Of a stretch of 64,000 nucleotides of DNA, positions 12,547-22,784 are shown piece after piece. Under the pieces are notes generated by a model. That model was not told where the DNA came from and did no database searches. It saw only the letters and a list, made by a program, of their open reading frames with translations. How positions within the stretch are numbered: the stretch's first letter is position 1; every line of letters begins with the position of its first letter. The stretch comes from Schizophyllum amplum (Eukaryota; Basidiomycota; Agaricomycetes; Agaricales; Schizophyllaceae). A program made the translations under genes and the position numbers. The DNA lies in contig VDMD01000003.1 in the NCBI GenBank assembly GCA_007026445.1, positions 62,001 to 126,000 on the forward strand, written 5' to 3'.

Positions 12547-14141
12547 TTATCCCAAGGCCGCCTCCACGTTCTTGGCATTAAGGTAATAGCACTCCTGGAC
12601 TACGTATCTCCAGTGGTAGACATATCTGTTGAGGTCTTCGTCTTCTTCGATCAGCATTGTGGTCGCGCAAGGCATGACCTTGTGCAGGAAATCGATCACT
12701 TTCTTCCGCTGGTTTCGCTCGATGGGACTTGAATATGCGGCGATTGAGAAGAACATATGATGATCCGTAGGGAAACTAGCGGCTACTGTTGGAGGTAGCG
12801 CATCCGGGTTGACTTGAGCGAATGCAAGCTTCAGCTCCACAAGATACGGTAACTCTGTTGCCAGACCAGGGAGTACTCTTAGCGTGAGCTTGCTGGCTCT
12901 CCCGATCAGCGTGAGTTTGGAGAGGTGTGTCAAGTTGGCCGACAGAGATAGAATGTCTTCATCCGGGATCGCATGAGCTATTGTTGGGGTGTCGATGCAC
13001 AGCCGGCGTAGCGTTTTAAATGGGCGCAATAACTTGATATGCTGCACAGTAAGGGTGCCCGTCGCTCCGAAGGACTCCGTGACAATGAAGGAGAACTCCT
13101 GCAGACCACTAGACTGTGCACATCGTTGGGCACAGAGAGAGAAGAGATCGCCACAATCTTGAACCTGGTTCGACGCGTTTCCGTCGTCAGATGATGTCCC
13201 CGAAATCACATCGGGCGAAAGTCGAATATTGATGACTTGGACATCGGAAGGTGATTGCAGAGCGGCGAAGACCCTACGAACGGAATGATCATGCCGGGAC
13301 ATAATCTTGATGGTCTTCAGGTGGCGAAGCTTGCTCTGGTCGTCGTCACCAGGATCGAGATCCAGCGCACGGATCGCGAGTACCTCAAGCATGAACAGTT
13401 GGACAATGGCGTGCCAGTCGGCTTCCTCAGCGAGCACATCGATATCCAGCTCACGAAGAGTGGATTGCCACTGGGGGCGAAAAATGTCGCGCCGCGAGAA
13501 GCTCATTATACCAACGTCCCATTCTAGCTTCAGCTTCTCCAGAGTCTCGGTAGTGAAGATGTCGATGTGCTCCCTGCTGAGTTCCATGGATGCCGCTTGT
13601 GCCTTGGTTGAGATGTTTACAGAGCGAAGATTGGGGAAGAAGGGTTCCTTTTTCTGTATGAACGGCCTGAACAGTGCCTCGTAGAAAGACTCGCCCTCCA
13701 TGCACAGACGATGTGTGGCCTGCCGGGGATCGAATTGTGTGACAAATTTCGCGTAGTAACGGATGCGATCAAGGTCGTGGTCAGTGATCTTGCCCGTCAT
13801 CGTCTGCGAGAAAAACTACGTCAGCGGACGGTTGGCAGACCGAAGCACATAGTACAGTATCTCACAATATAGTGCCAACGAACCGCATTGTCATCGGGTC
13901 CGTTCTTTTGTGTCTCCACTGTACAGCTGTTGTAGAGTAGCAGCGCGAACGGGACCAAGGTCCAGGCAACTCGCTCGCGCCAGAGATGGCGAAGAGGCTC
14001 CTCATGCAGCTCCTTGCGCATCAAGGAAAGGTTCACGAGCGCATGATGGTCTTCGCGAGTGAATGTGTAACCTCTCTCAGTGATGATGTAATCACAAATA
14101 GTGGGCAGGAGGTTCATAAGAGCACCGACTGACAGGGGCAT
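12547..14141 (-). CDS. F-box/LRR-like protein of unknown substrate
   Basis: Resembles the large agaricomycete family of degenerate F-box plus leucine-rich proteins; substrate choice for SCF ubiquitin ligases is the inferred role. Exon 1 (14141 to about 13867) encodes MPLSVGALMNLLPTICDYII and HHALVNLSLMRKELHEEPLR, giving way at a 62 nt intron (about 13804-13866) to ITMTGKITDHDLDRIRYYAK. Exon 2 is a long uninterrupted frame with irregular leucine-rich segments such as LRSVNISTKAQ, LRELDIDVLAEEAD and LTHLSKLTLIGRASKLTL, ending YYLNAKNVEAALG. The start ATG at 14141 was preferred to upstream in-frame starts because it lies about 115 nt downstream of a TATA box. No canonical LP-x-E F-box core is visible, so the F-box label is tentative. 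Confidence 0.7.
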
Positions 14142-14254
14142 GCTTGGCACGCGACAGAGTCGGCAAGAACGCTTTCTTGAGGGTGTGATTGGCAAGAGGG
14201 GGAAGGAGGGGGGAAGAGAATGCGTTGTGAGAAGGGAGCACACAACTACCGTAG

Positions 14255-14262
14255 CTTTTATA
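14255..14262 (-). promoter_or_regulatory. TATA box of the F-box-like gene
   Basis: TATAAAAG on the minus strand, about 115 nt upstream of the ATG at 14141. Confidence 0.5.
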
Positions 14263-14660
14263 GGCGAGTCGCGGAGGCGCGCGCCTCGGCGAGAAGACCG
14301 CGGCTGTGCAGGTCTGTCGGTGCTCAGTTACCTGTACAGGAGAACAGTGGCAGCGTGCGTACCTCATGTCATGACAATAGACCCTGCCAGTGAGCGAGGC
14401 GCTACAATAACGGCAGAGGTTCTCCACGCCCACAGCCTACTGTAAAGTGCCGAACATGATTGTCAGCCGACGGTGACCGCTTGCCAGATCGAGACCCAGA
14501 TTGCGTACTCAGCAGGTCCACAATTACACGTCGCCGCTAGAGCTGGTCCGCTGCAAGACCGTGCTCCGGCTAACAGCGAGCTCCGCAATGCAGTAAGCAC
14601 AGCCAACAGAACGTCCGGAAGAGAAGCGACTTTGGGTTCGCTGGAAGAAAGGGGAAAAGG

Positions 14661-14745
14661 CTATAGAGGCGTCGACACTGGCTATTGAGGAGTCGACACT
14701 GACTATTGAGGCGTCGACTCTGTCAATAGAGGCGGTGACGCTAAG
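14661..14745. repeat. 21 bp minisatellite, four units
   Basis: Units of the form TATTGAGGCGTCGACACTGAC repeat four times with substitutions. Read on the minus strand, each unit would encode a seven-residue S-x-x-x-S-I/V-type repeat (VDASIVS, VDSSIAS, VDASIA), but no intact gene was found around it. Confidence 0.8.
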
Positions 14746-15006
14746 TTCGAAATTTGAGGCGGCGGCGCTCCGCGAGATCCTATTCTGCAACTCCGTGCCA
14801 CCAAGGTCCTCGGAGCTGCGATCCATTGTGTAATTAGGTTTCCTGGATGCTGTGTAGAACAGAGTGTTGGGGCCGGCAGTCGGGAATTTCCGTCGCCTCG
14901 CCAGTGAGCGTTCGTCCGCGGTCCGAATGCCAAGAAGCGACAGAAACGTACTAGAGACAAACAAGACAAGTTCCACCCGAGGTTACGGAAAGATGGCTGT
15001 GGGCGA

Positions 15007-15391
15007 CGGCTCGGGACCGCACAAGGGGCGTCAACGGTCCAAGTCGAGTGAACTTGTCGTGCTGATGTCGTAAATTGAGGCGCTGAATGAGGCGTTCCTC
15101 TACTAAAGCCGCTGCGAGGTGAGCGAAACCAGCTGCTGAATACACATAGAGAACAAAGGAGCTGACTGACCGACAATGTGGGTTCCACTCGGGATTATGG
15201 CCGGAGCATTGCAGACGACGGCTCGGGACCCGCCGAGGTCGGACGTTGACGGCTCATGTTGAGTGAAGCTACGATGATATTGGCAAGTTAAACGCTAAGC
15301 GAGGCGTTCCTCTACCACAACCTAGATCTGCGAGATATAGACGATTAGCTTTCGGATACATAGATAGAGCGATGGAGCTAGCTGACCGACT
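15007..15391. repeat. Diverged tandem duplication, two units of about 170 bp
   Basis: Units at about 15007-15172 and 15220-15391 share the same landmarks in the same order: GACGGCTCGGGACC at the start, GAGGCGTTCCTCTAC in the middle, ACATAGA then GGAGCTGACTGACCGAC / GGAGCTAGCTGACCGAC at the end. The rest is heavily substituted, so the duplication is old. Confidence 0.65.
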
Positions 15392-16756
15392 TTTTGGTGC
15401 GCCAGGTTATGTCGAGGGCCCATGTCCCTCCGTCGATAGATTGTGGCACTGCGACACCTGGTCGCGACCACGTAGCAGGTCGTCAGCTTTCATGGCTCAA
15501 GAAAGGTCGCGCTGTTGGGGATAGATATCAGGTGCCTCGACGGCGGCGCAAAGCGATGTTGAATGTCTTCCTTCACCCCAAAAGGTTGCAGACTGGTCGC
15601 TCAAAAGACGATCACCGCCAGATCTGAGGTGCCGAGAGGAAGAACCAGGTCTGAACTTTATGATGACCAAGGAAGAGAGCGCAGACCCGAGGCGTCGATG
15701 AAAAGCCGGCTGGTCCACTGCCGTAGTTCCGCATCGGAACCCTAAGGAGGTGAGTGGGCTCTGAGATGAAGAGCTTACCCTGCAATGGAACTCGTGAATA
15801 GAGTGCACGCGCCACCAGCGTGTCATACACAGGATACTGGACAGAAGCTCGCTCTTTAGTGCCACCACAAGGGGGAAGGCAGACCATGGAAGAAGCGAAC
15901 CCTGATGGATATCCCGTGCACAATGGCCCGACTCAGCTATGCATTGTCAAGCTAGTGTCTACTGGTGGATGGTTTGTATCGGAGCAAAAGATTTGTCCAT
16001 CGAGCATGAAGCCGTGCTTAGAGTTGAAGCGTCAGGATGCGATGAGGGAAAAGGGCCAGACGCGTCGGGATAGGAACTAGGTGGCGTTTGTTGTCCATTG
16101 TTGTTTTGTTTCAAATTCAAATTGTCGGGCCAGAGCTTCAAGTGGCGTTGAAAACTTGAACTCAAAGCCATTGTTGATCCAAGTCAGCATGCTCTTGTCG
16201 CTCTGAGTCCAGTGACCCACAGTCCCCCTCACGCCGACAGCCTGAATCATGAAGAACGCGTCTGATAGTAAGTACTTAGTACCGACCGACCTCTACATAC
16301 ACGTCGTCACCCATCGCAAAGCATCCCGCCGCTGGACCGCTCGCGTAGTCAAGCACCCACTTTGGTTCTTTTCCAGCCGCATCCGGCGCCGCCACCCAAC
16401 CGCCACCCAAGTATGTGCGCGTCGCCGCCGTGACGACGCCGCGACACTTGGTGTATCAAGTAGCCCCCCGAGGACGACGATCTTAATTGATGCCAACAAG
16501 GGCCCGCGGAGCGGTGTATGATTCCGACTTTGCGGCGCTTCAAGTCGTCGAAGTACCCCTTGACGGGCGCAGCGGAGGTGCCAGTCGCATGCATGAGCCC
16601 GCGTCGCGCGTGCGCACGTCCCCGCTGAATTGCTCCACCAGCATCCTGGACAGAGTCCTGGATTGGACTGCGCACCGTCTGATTTTGAGGGAAGAGCTTC
16701 ATGGCATGTCGCCGCCAAAATCTTCTGCCTGGTACCACCTACACGCCGCCTGGAAG

Positions 16757-16764
16757 TATAAGTA
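16757..16764 (+). promoter_or_regulatory. TATA-like element of GH71 gene A
   Basis: TATAAGTA about 180 nt before the ATG at 16940. The same element sits at the matching place before the inverted copy (27443-27450), so it survived the divergence of the arms. Confidence 0.45.
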
Positions 16765-16939
16765 TCTGTCCTGCGCCGCCATGTCCGTTCCTTCTATCCT
16801 CCTCCCTCCCACTTAGTGTCGGTGCGCCTTTCGTGTATTCGACTGCGGTTGCACATCTCTTTCCGCGTCGATCACACGTCTCTCTCACCTTCACTTTTCC
16901 TTCCTTTTCAACTCACTGTCACTTCTTTCTATTTAACAT

Positions 16940-19083
16940 ATGCAGCTCTCCGCTGTCCTTCTTTCCGGCCTGCTGGCCTTCGTGCCGGCGGCTTTGGCTG
17001 CCCCGGCCGCCAGAGATCTGACGGTCTCCGCCGATGTTGGGGTTTCCGCTGCGGAGGCCGGCGACAAGCTCGTCTTCTGCCATTTTATGGTCTGTCTTGC
17101 AACACTGAACCCGCTCACTCTGCTCGCTCACCATTCAATCCACCCTCTCCTTCTAATTCCTTCCCCCTTCCCCTTCCCACTCCTTCCCCTTGTCCCCTTC
17201 ATCATACCCACCCCCAGATGGGCGTTGTTTCCAACCGTGTCAGCGCCGACGACTACGACGACGACATGCGCCACGCTCACGCGATGGGCATCGATGCATT
17301 CGCGCTCAACATTGGCGTGGACAACTACACCGACCCGCAGCTTGAGTATGCGTACGAGTCGGCGGCCAGGAACGATATGAAGGTCTTCATCTCGTTCGAC
17401 TTCAACTGGTTCGGGACGGATCAGGGAGCGGATGTGGGCGCGCGGATTGCGCTTTATGCTGGGAAGGATGCGCAGCTGAAGATCGGGGACAAGGTGAGTG
17501 AGCGCGAATAGTGGGAGTGAGAGAGACGGCGGATGGAGGTGATGTGGAAAGTAGTAGGGGACAGCGCGCTGGGATTCTTGGACCGCGCGCGCCCCAGTGG
17601 GGAGACGACTACGAGCCCGGCGACATTATGACTGGCTGCTAACTATCCCACTCCAGGTCTTTGCCTCCTCCTTCGCTGGCGACGGCGTCGACAGCCAGGC
17701 GGTGCGCGACGCTGCCGGCGTAGACATCTTCTGGGCGCCCAACTTCCGCGCGGACGCGGACGTTGGCGCCGTCGACGGCCTGCTCAACTGGATCGCGTGG
17801 CCGAATAACGGGAACAACAAGGCGCCGACAGGCGGCGAGGCACTCATCAGCGTTGCGGATGGCGACGCGGCTTATGTGGCGGCGCTGGGAGAGAAGCCAA
17901 TGATTGCTGGTATGTCGAAGCTCGGTATTTCTTTTTGTTTGAGATGAGGGCTGATTTAGGTTTTTGTTCTCCTACAGCGCTATCTCCGTGAGTCTGGGTT
18001 TTTATTCTGACGTGTGTGTGTGCGTGACTGAGATGGACGCCATTTTTGCCAGGTGGTTCTTCGTGAGTGTGGTCTTGTGCTTACGGGAAGAGCGCCACTT
18101 ACTAACATCTCGCAGACGCACTTCGGCAGCGAGGTTGACTACAGCAAGAACTGGGTCTTCCCCAGTACGTCTTTGTCATCCTGTCTCCAGAGTCGTCGCT
18201 GACCGCTCTACCAGGTGACTTGTTGATCTACCGTCGCTGGATGGATATCCTTGCGTCCAAGCCTCAGTTCGTGGAGATGATCACCTGGAATGACTACGGC
18301 GAGAGTCACTACATGGGCCCATTGAACTCGAGCCACACGGATGACGGTGGTTCCAAGTGGGCTAATGACATGTAAGTCTGCTCTCCTTCGTGTTCATTAC
18401 TCCTTCCTGATCCTAACACCCACCTTCTCAGGCCCCACACCGGCTGGCTCGAGCTCTCCCAGCCGTTCATCGCCGCCTTCAAAGCCGGTGCGACCGACAT
18501 CTCCGACTACATCACCGAGGACAAGCTCATCTACTGGTACCGCCCCACGCCCAAGTCCCTCGACTGCGATGCGACCGACACGACCATGGACGACGCCAAC
18601 AACTCGACCGGAAACTACTTCAAGGGCCGCCCCGACGGCTGGGACACCCTCACCGACGAGGTCTTCGTCGTGTCCCTGCTCACCGCGCCCGGCACGACGA
18701 CCGTGAACACTGGCGGTGCCGTTCACACGTTCGACGCGCCTGCAGGTGCGAGCGCGTTCTCGGTCCCATTCGCCGTCGGCGCGCAGAGCTTCAGCGTGGA
18801 GCGCGACGGGGCGCAGGTACTGCAGGCGACGAGCCTGAAGGAGATCAAGAACGAGTGCCCGTGCGGGATGTACAACTTCAACGCGTATGTGGGGACTGTG
18901 CCGGAGGGCGCGGCGGACGTGTTGGCGGAGGAGGGGCTGTCGAACTTCGCGACCGGGCTGAAGGTCGCGTGCGATGCGCAGCCGTCGCTGGGGACGACGC
19001 CGCCCGCCGTGGCAGCGGTGACGGCGACCCTGGACCCTGGGACGCCGGCGCCGACGTCGCCCGCTATCCGCCGGCTTCGGTGA
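16940..19083 (+). CDS. Glycoside hydrolase family 71 alpha-1,3-glucanase, copy A
   Basis: Secreted endo-alpha-1,3-glucanase (mutanase), which would cut alpha-1,3-glucan of fungal walls. Eight exons give 518 residues: 16940-17089, 17218-17493, 17657-17909, 17978-17987, 18053-18062, 18116-18164, 18215-18371, 18432-19083; the sum divides by three. Signal peptide MQLSAVLLSGLLAFVPAALA, then KLVFCHFM (joined to MGVVSNR), HAMGIDAFALNIG, KVFISFDFNWF, DIFWAPNF, ALSPWFFTHFG, KNWVFPSDLLIYRRW and FVEMITWNDYGESHYMG, all GH71 hallmarks, with the acidic residues of the family in the last motif. The C-terminal 200 residues form the usual accessory domain and end AIRRLR. Exons 4 and 5 are only 10 nt each. The inverted copy B at 25154-27339 has the same structure. 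Copy A has M where B has I at the start of exon 2. Confidence 0.93.
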
Positions 19084-19736
19084 GCGCATTGTTGGTCGAG
19101 GCGTATAACTTATTGTTGCTGCTTCGCCACATGATCAGCGCGCCGTGGTGAAATCGCCAGACAATGGCATCCACCAGTTATTTATTGTCTTTACGTACTT
19201 AGTATACTTATTTGCTCTGTTGTATCATAACGTTGCTCATCCAGTTTCGATCCATGTCTTGAACTCTGGCACCCACTATCGGGCGCGCTCAATTTCAGAG
19301 AGCATGTCAGTATCGGTGTCATTCTTACCGTGAACGCAGGGCTTGTCGATGACCGTTAACGCATCGACCGTTAACGTTAGCGGTATAGACTGCCATTCGT
19401 GACGAAGAAGAGACGACGGAGACCCAGCCTAAACCCAGTAGTACATCCGACGTCAAAGGCGAAGTAGACCAACTGTGCAGATGGCAGAGAATTTGCGGCA
19501 GACGTTGCTCTCAGACTCAAAAGAAGATGTGGCATTCGTCCATTGTCCTCGACCACCTTACGAATCACGATTGACCGAGGCTGTAAAGCTGTTTCTTCAT
19601 AACAAGCTGCATGCGTGATCATAGACTCCGTATTACATGATATTATACAGCGGATGTCTATCGTACACTACGATAAAGTAACTCGTAAGTAGCAAAGGTC
19701 ATAGCAACAATGGCGCGCGCGGTGGCAATGATCTAC

Positions 19737-21228
19737 GTGTCGGAAAAATCGGAAAAGCCTAATTAGACGTACGACCCCCTAATGGCCTAATTATGTCAGG
19801 CGCGCCGCCCAATTAGGCAGGTATTATGTCGGCTTAGGTCTGTTTAGCCGCTCTTAGGCTCAATTGTGCCCTATCCACTGCCCGACCGCCCCAAGCTCCA
19901 GGGTGCTCGTGGACGCTCGCTCGCGTGGGGTACCAAGGAAAGTCGGTGTGCTCTGCCATATGCCGACGTTGCCCTTGCTCCACGTATGTAGTAGCGCGGA
20001 GCAGAGCCTATAGCATTAGCTGGCAAGGCCCTTGGCTATGCCTGCCCGTTTCCGGCTCACGCTATCGAGCGAGATGATGTGGATACTAGATAGATTATAT
20101 AGAGTCATTATTGGTACGCAATAACATGTCCGAATCAGTAGTAGCATCAACCAGGTAACAGGTTCACGTTGTGGCTGGCCGAATGCAGGTGCAAGCAGCA
20201 CACCTGGCATAATGCTCGCAGGACTCCTATCGGAGGGACAAGTAGTTCATAGTGTATATCCTTGACATTGGTCGCAAAATATTATACAACGCATTGCGCT
20301 GACAAGCTGTCTCGAGAAAGGAGTGGACGAGCGGGCGTGTGCATACACGACGTGTCGCAGAGCGATCGCGCTTGCGCAAGCGCGCGCGTGCCGACGTCCT
20401 ACATGACCGCCAAAACACCCATGAGCGATTACTCGTTCGAATCGTCGCCCGTGCTGGCTTACGCGACGGCGGCGCAATACTGCCAGCCTGGCCGCGTCAC
20501 CCCTGTCGTCGCTCAAAGAAGGCGTGGGAAATCTCGGCAAAAGCCGAGCGCTTTTGTAAGCAGCAGCGCCAACGACCCACGCCTGACCAGCGACCACCAT
20601 GCACCCCAGCAACCCATACTCCTAGTTGCCTCGCTGTTGTCAGTCAGATCCATTGTCTCGTTGATTATGGTGCCCCAGTCAACATCTGGGGTGCTAGAAA
20701 TCATCAGGAGCGCTGGATGCCCCGCCAGATGCGCGATGACGTTCAGGCTGTAAGTCGTCCGCGCGGTATGTTGGATTTCTTCTAACAAACCCCACAGCGG
20801 GTCTGCAGTTTTCTATGTGCGTGAGGTGCGTGCGCCTTCTCTAACTGTCAGCCCATGTCTGACCAGTCGTTGCAGATGATCTCGGCGAGGCTTCTGTGCA
20901 CACAGCTTCGTTGCTATGTCCCACCCCTTGTATATTATCATACCCTGCAAATACATCTCATTGTCTACGAGTTGGTGGTGATGTAGGGGTGGTCGCGGGG
21001 TACCGGGAGCGGTACCGCGCGATCGCCCCTGCTATTTTTTTTGTTATGCCCTGGCTGGCAGCCTAATTAGTCCTAATATTGGTGATTATGTGCGATTAGG
21101 CCTACTTAGCATAATCGGCCTAATAAGCGTGGATTGGAGATAGGCTTGCGTTAATTACCCCCCCGGAGGCCTAATCGCCTAATATGGCCTAGCAAGGGGT
21201 AACTTGCGACTTCAGATTTTTCCGACAC
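19737..21228. mobile_element. 1.49 kb non-autonomous DNA transposon, TIR GTGTCGGAAAAATC
   Basis: Exact 14 bp terminal inverted repeats GTGTCGGAAAAATC and GATTTTTCCGACAC bound a segment absent from the matching place of the right arm (about 24530-24555). That empty site reads ATCTGCGCGGAATG, while the flanks here join to ATCTACGCGGAATG, so the insertion is cleanly delimited. It left either a 2 bp CG duplication (if the TIR begins TGTCGG) or none. Both subterminal zones are crowded with CCTAATTA/CCTAAT motifs, typical transposase-binding-like repeats. No transposase was found. A minus-strand frame at about 20513-20790 (HLAGHPALLMISSTPDVDWG) may be captured host sequence. Superfamily not assigned. 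Confidence 0.85.
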
Positions 21229-21369
21229 GCGGAATGCCTCCTCCTGCCGCATGAAGCAGACAAAAGTAGATACATCGATCCATCGTCTGATTGTTCAGCT
21301 CGGGTCCGTCATTCGTCGTAGTTCGTCTCGTCTGCCCTCTGCGCCTGCCGCCTCCGCGCAGCCTCTCCT

Positions 21370-21772
21370 TCAATCCCTGCGGATGCTGTCATACGTCGGT
21401 GGGATCTCGCCGGGCGCTTCGCCCGCATCCTCGTGCACAAAGACACCTGACGGACCTACAGCCCATATCAGTAAAGGCGAGTATCCACGACCGACGAGTC
21501 ACTCACCCGCTGGGTCCGGATTCGCCAACGTCATTCGCTCGCGCTCCTTCGCGCTCGGGATGTACCCGCTCTGACCAGCACTCATCCGCCTCGCCGGCGC
21601 TGCCCAGTCGCCGCTCGACCGCCCGTCACTCGATCGACTCCCCGCCGAGCGCGCCCCGGCTGCTTCAGCCAGTTGTGGCTGCGGGAAACCTGGCGCAGGC
21701 CGATACCCAGGCTGCAACGCATAAGGTATGGATTGTCGACGGTCATTGGGCGCTTGGCTGACAGATGAGGGG
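21370..21772 (-). pseudogene. Truncated 3' copy of the Ser/Thr-rich sensor-like gene
   Basis: Minus-strand copy of exons 4 and 5 of the gene at 22785-24396: PYALQPGYRPAPGFPQPQL through RMTLANPDPAGE, a short intron, then GPSGVFVHEDAGEAPGEIPP and TYDSIRRD-stop. The frames are still open and differ from the intact gene by few substitutions (for example R for H near the end), so the copy is recent or has been homogenised. It lacks the signal region, Ser/Thr-rich ectodomain and membrane segment. The break falls 11 nt inside exon 4. Confidence 0.88.
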
Positions 21773-22784
21773 GGTAGAGATGGGGGCGGGGGTCGAGCTC
21801 GGACTCGGAATTAAAGCCATGCCAGGCCAACTCACGAAGTACAGTGTGTTCGACGTTCGTCGAGGAAAGAACAAAAAGACTGCGTTCGGCATCATGATGA
21901 TGCATCACGCCCATGACTTGAGCCTCGTCCACGCGATTTGTCACGTGCCATGTCAAGTTCAACATGACGTCAAGATTCCATCTCGTAGTTGTCCTGTAGT
22001 TGCTTGTCCTCAGCGCCCACTGGCATGCGTTGTGCAAGGCCTAAGAAGCTTCTTTCGACATCATTGACTCTCTCACTACGGTGAGCATTGTTTTGCCATT
22101 GGTTGAATGTGTGAGCACTGTTCTTGCAGAAAATACAACGGAAAATGACCCACAGCATCTGGCCTCTTTGCTTTTTGCATCGTCAAGGAAGTCTGATACC
22201 AACCTTCCAATAATTGTGAGTAAATAAACTCTTCCTCTCGTCGCATGCCTCTAAACGCTCAGCGCTCATCTCGTGTTTTCAGCCACCCCCTGTGAACTAG
22301 ACTCGCGTGATTCAGACCGATCATTGCGGCCCGAATGTATTGTTCCCGTGCCGAGGCTCGTGGTCGTTGCCTCCGATCTCGAGCCTCTTGAGGGAGGCTG
22401 TGGGGCTCGACGGACCTCGTGATGCACTCGACCGGGTGGCGGAAGGCGACAGCATATAAGCTTGCGACCTGCCACCATCTGCTAGCTATTCCACGACCGC
22501 GCACTCGCCAGCATGTCAAGCAGCGGTAAGCAAGCCTCCAGCGTGCCGTGGGGTGAGATTGATAGGCGCTGATCCAATCCTCCCTATATTCTGTTTGTTG
22601 ACTCAAACCGACGTCACCATGATATAAATCACCCTCCTCACACATGTGCGATTATTTGCGACATTTTTCGGCCCGGATTCTCGCGACCTTGACCAACGAC
22701 GGCCACGACGACGTCGACCAACACATTCTTCACACATCTGCGCCGACGCTGTCTTGGCACGGCGAACGCGAACGGCGCCTCTTG
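21773..22784. other. Spacer of the inverted duplication, with a BTB-gene-like 5' fragment
   Basis: At 21773-21823 the minus strand reads as a start codon followed by Pro/Ser codons (MALIPSPSSTPAP) like the N-terminus of BTB protein 1. The block at 21855-21899 matches the BTB 1 5' flank (11995-12045). The fragment runs straight into the truncated gene above, out of frame, and stops after about 25 codons. From 22000 to 22784 I see only unassigned sequence and the promoter of the next gene. Confidence 0.55.

Larger units (their letters stand above)
14263..16270. other. Gene-poor 2 kb with repeats and decayed coding sequence
   Basis: Holds a 21 bp minisatellite (14661-14745) and a diverged tandem duplication (15007-15391). 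Minus-strand protein-like fragments occur at about 15760-15930 (GHCARDIHQGSLLPWSAFPL continuing LVVALKSELLSS) and 15500-15760, but they change frame and lack an obvious start. No known family was recognised. This is most likely degenerate gene sequence next to the breakpoint of the large inverted duplication. Confidence 0.4.
16280..21772. repeat. Left arm of a large inverted duplication
   Basis: Sequence from about 16280 to 21772 reappears in reverse complement at 23998 to about 27930. It holds, in order, a GH71 promoter, the GH71 gene, its 3' flank and the 3' exons of the sensor-like gene. The inner end is sharp: homology stops after CTGACAGATGA at 21772 here and at 23998 in the other arm. 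The outer end fades gradually. A 1.49 kb insertion (19737-21228) is present only in this arm. Confidence 0.92.
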
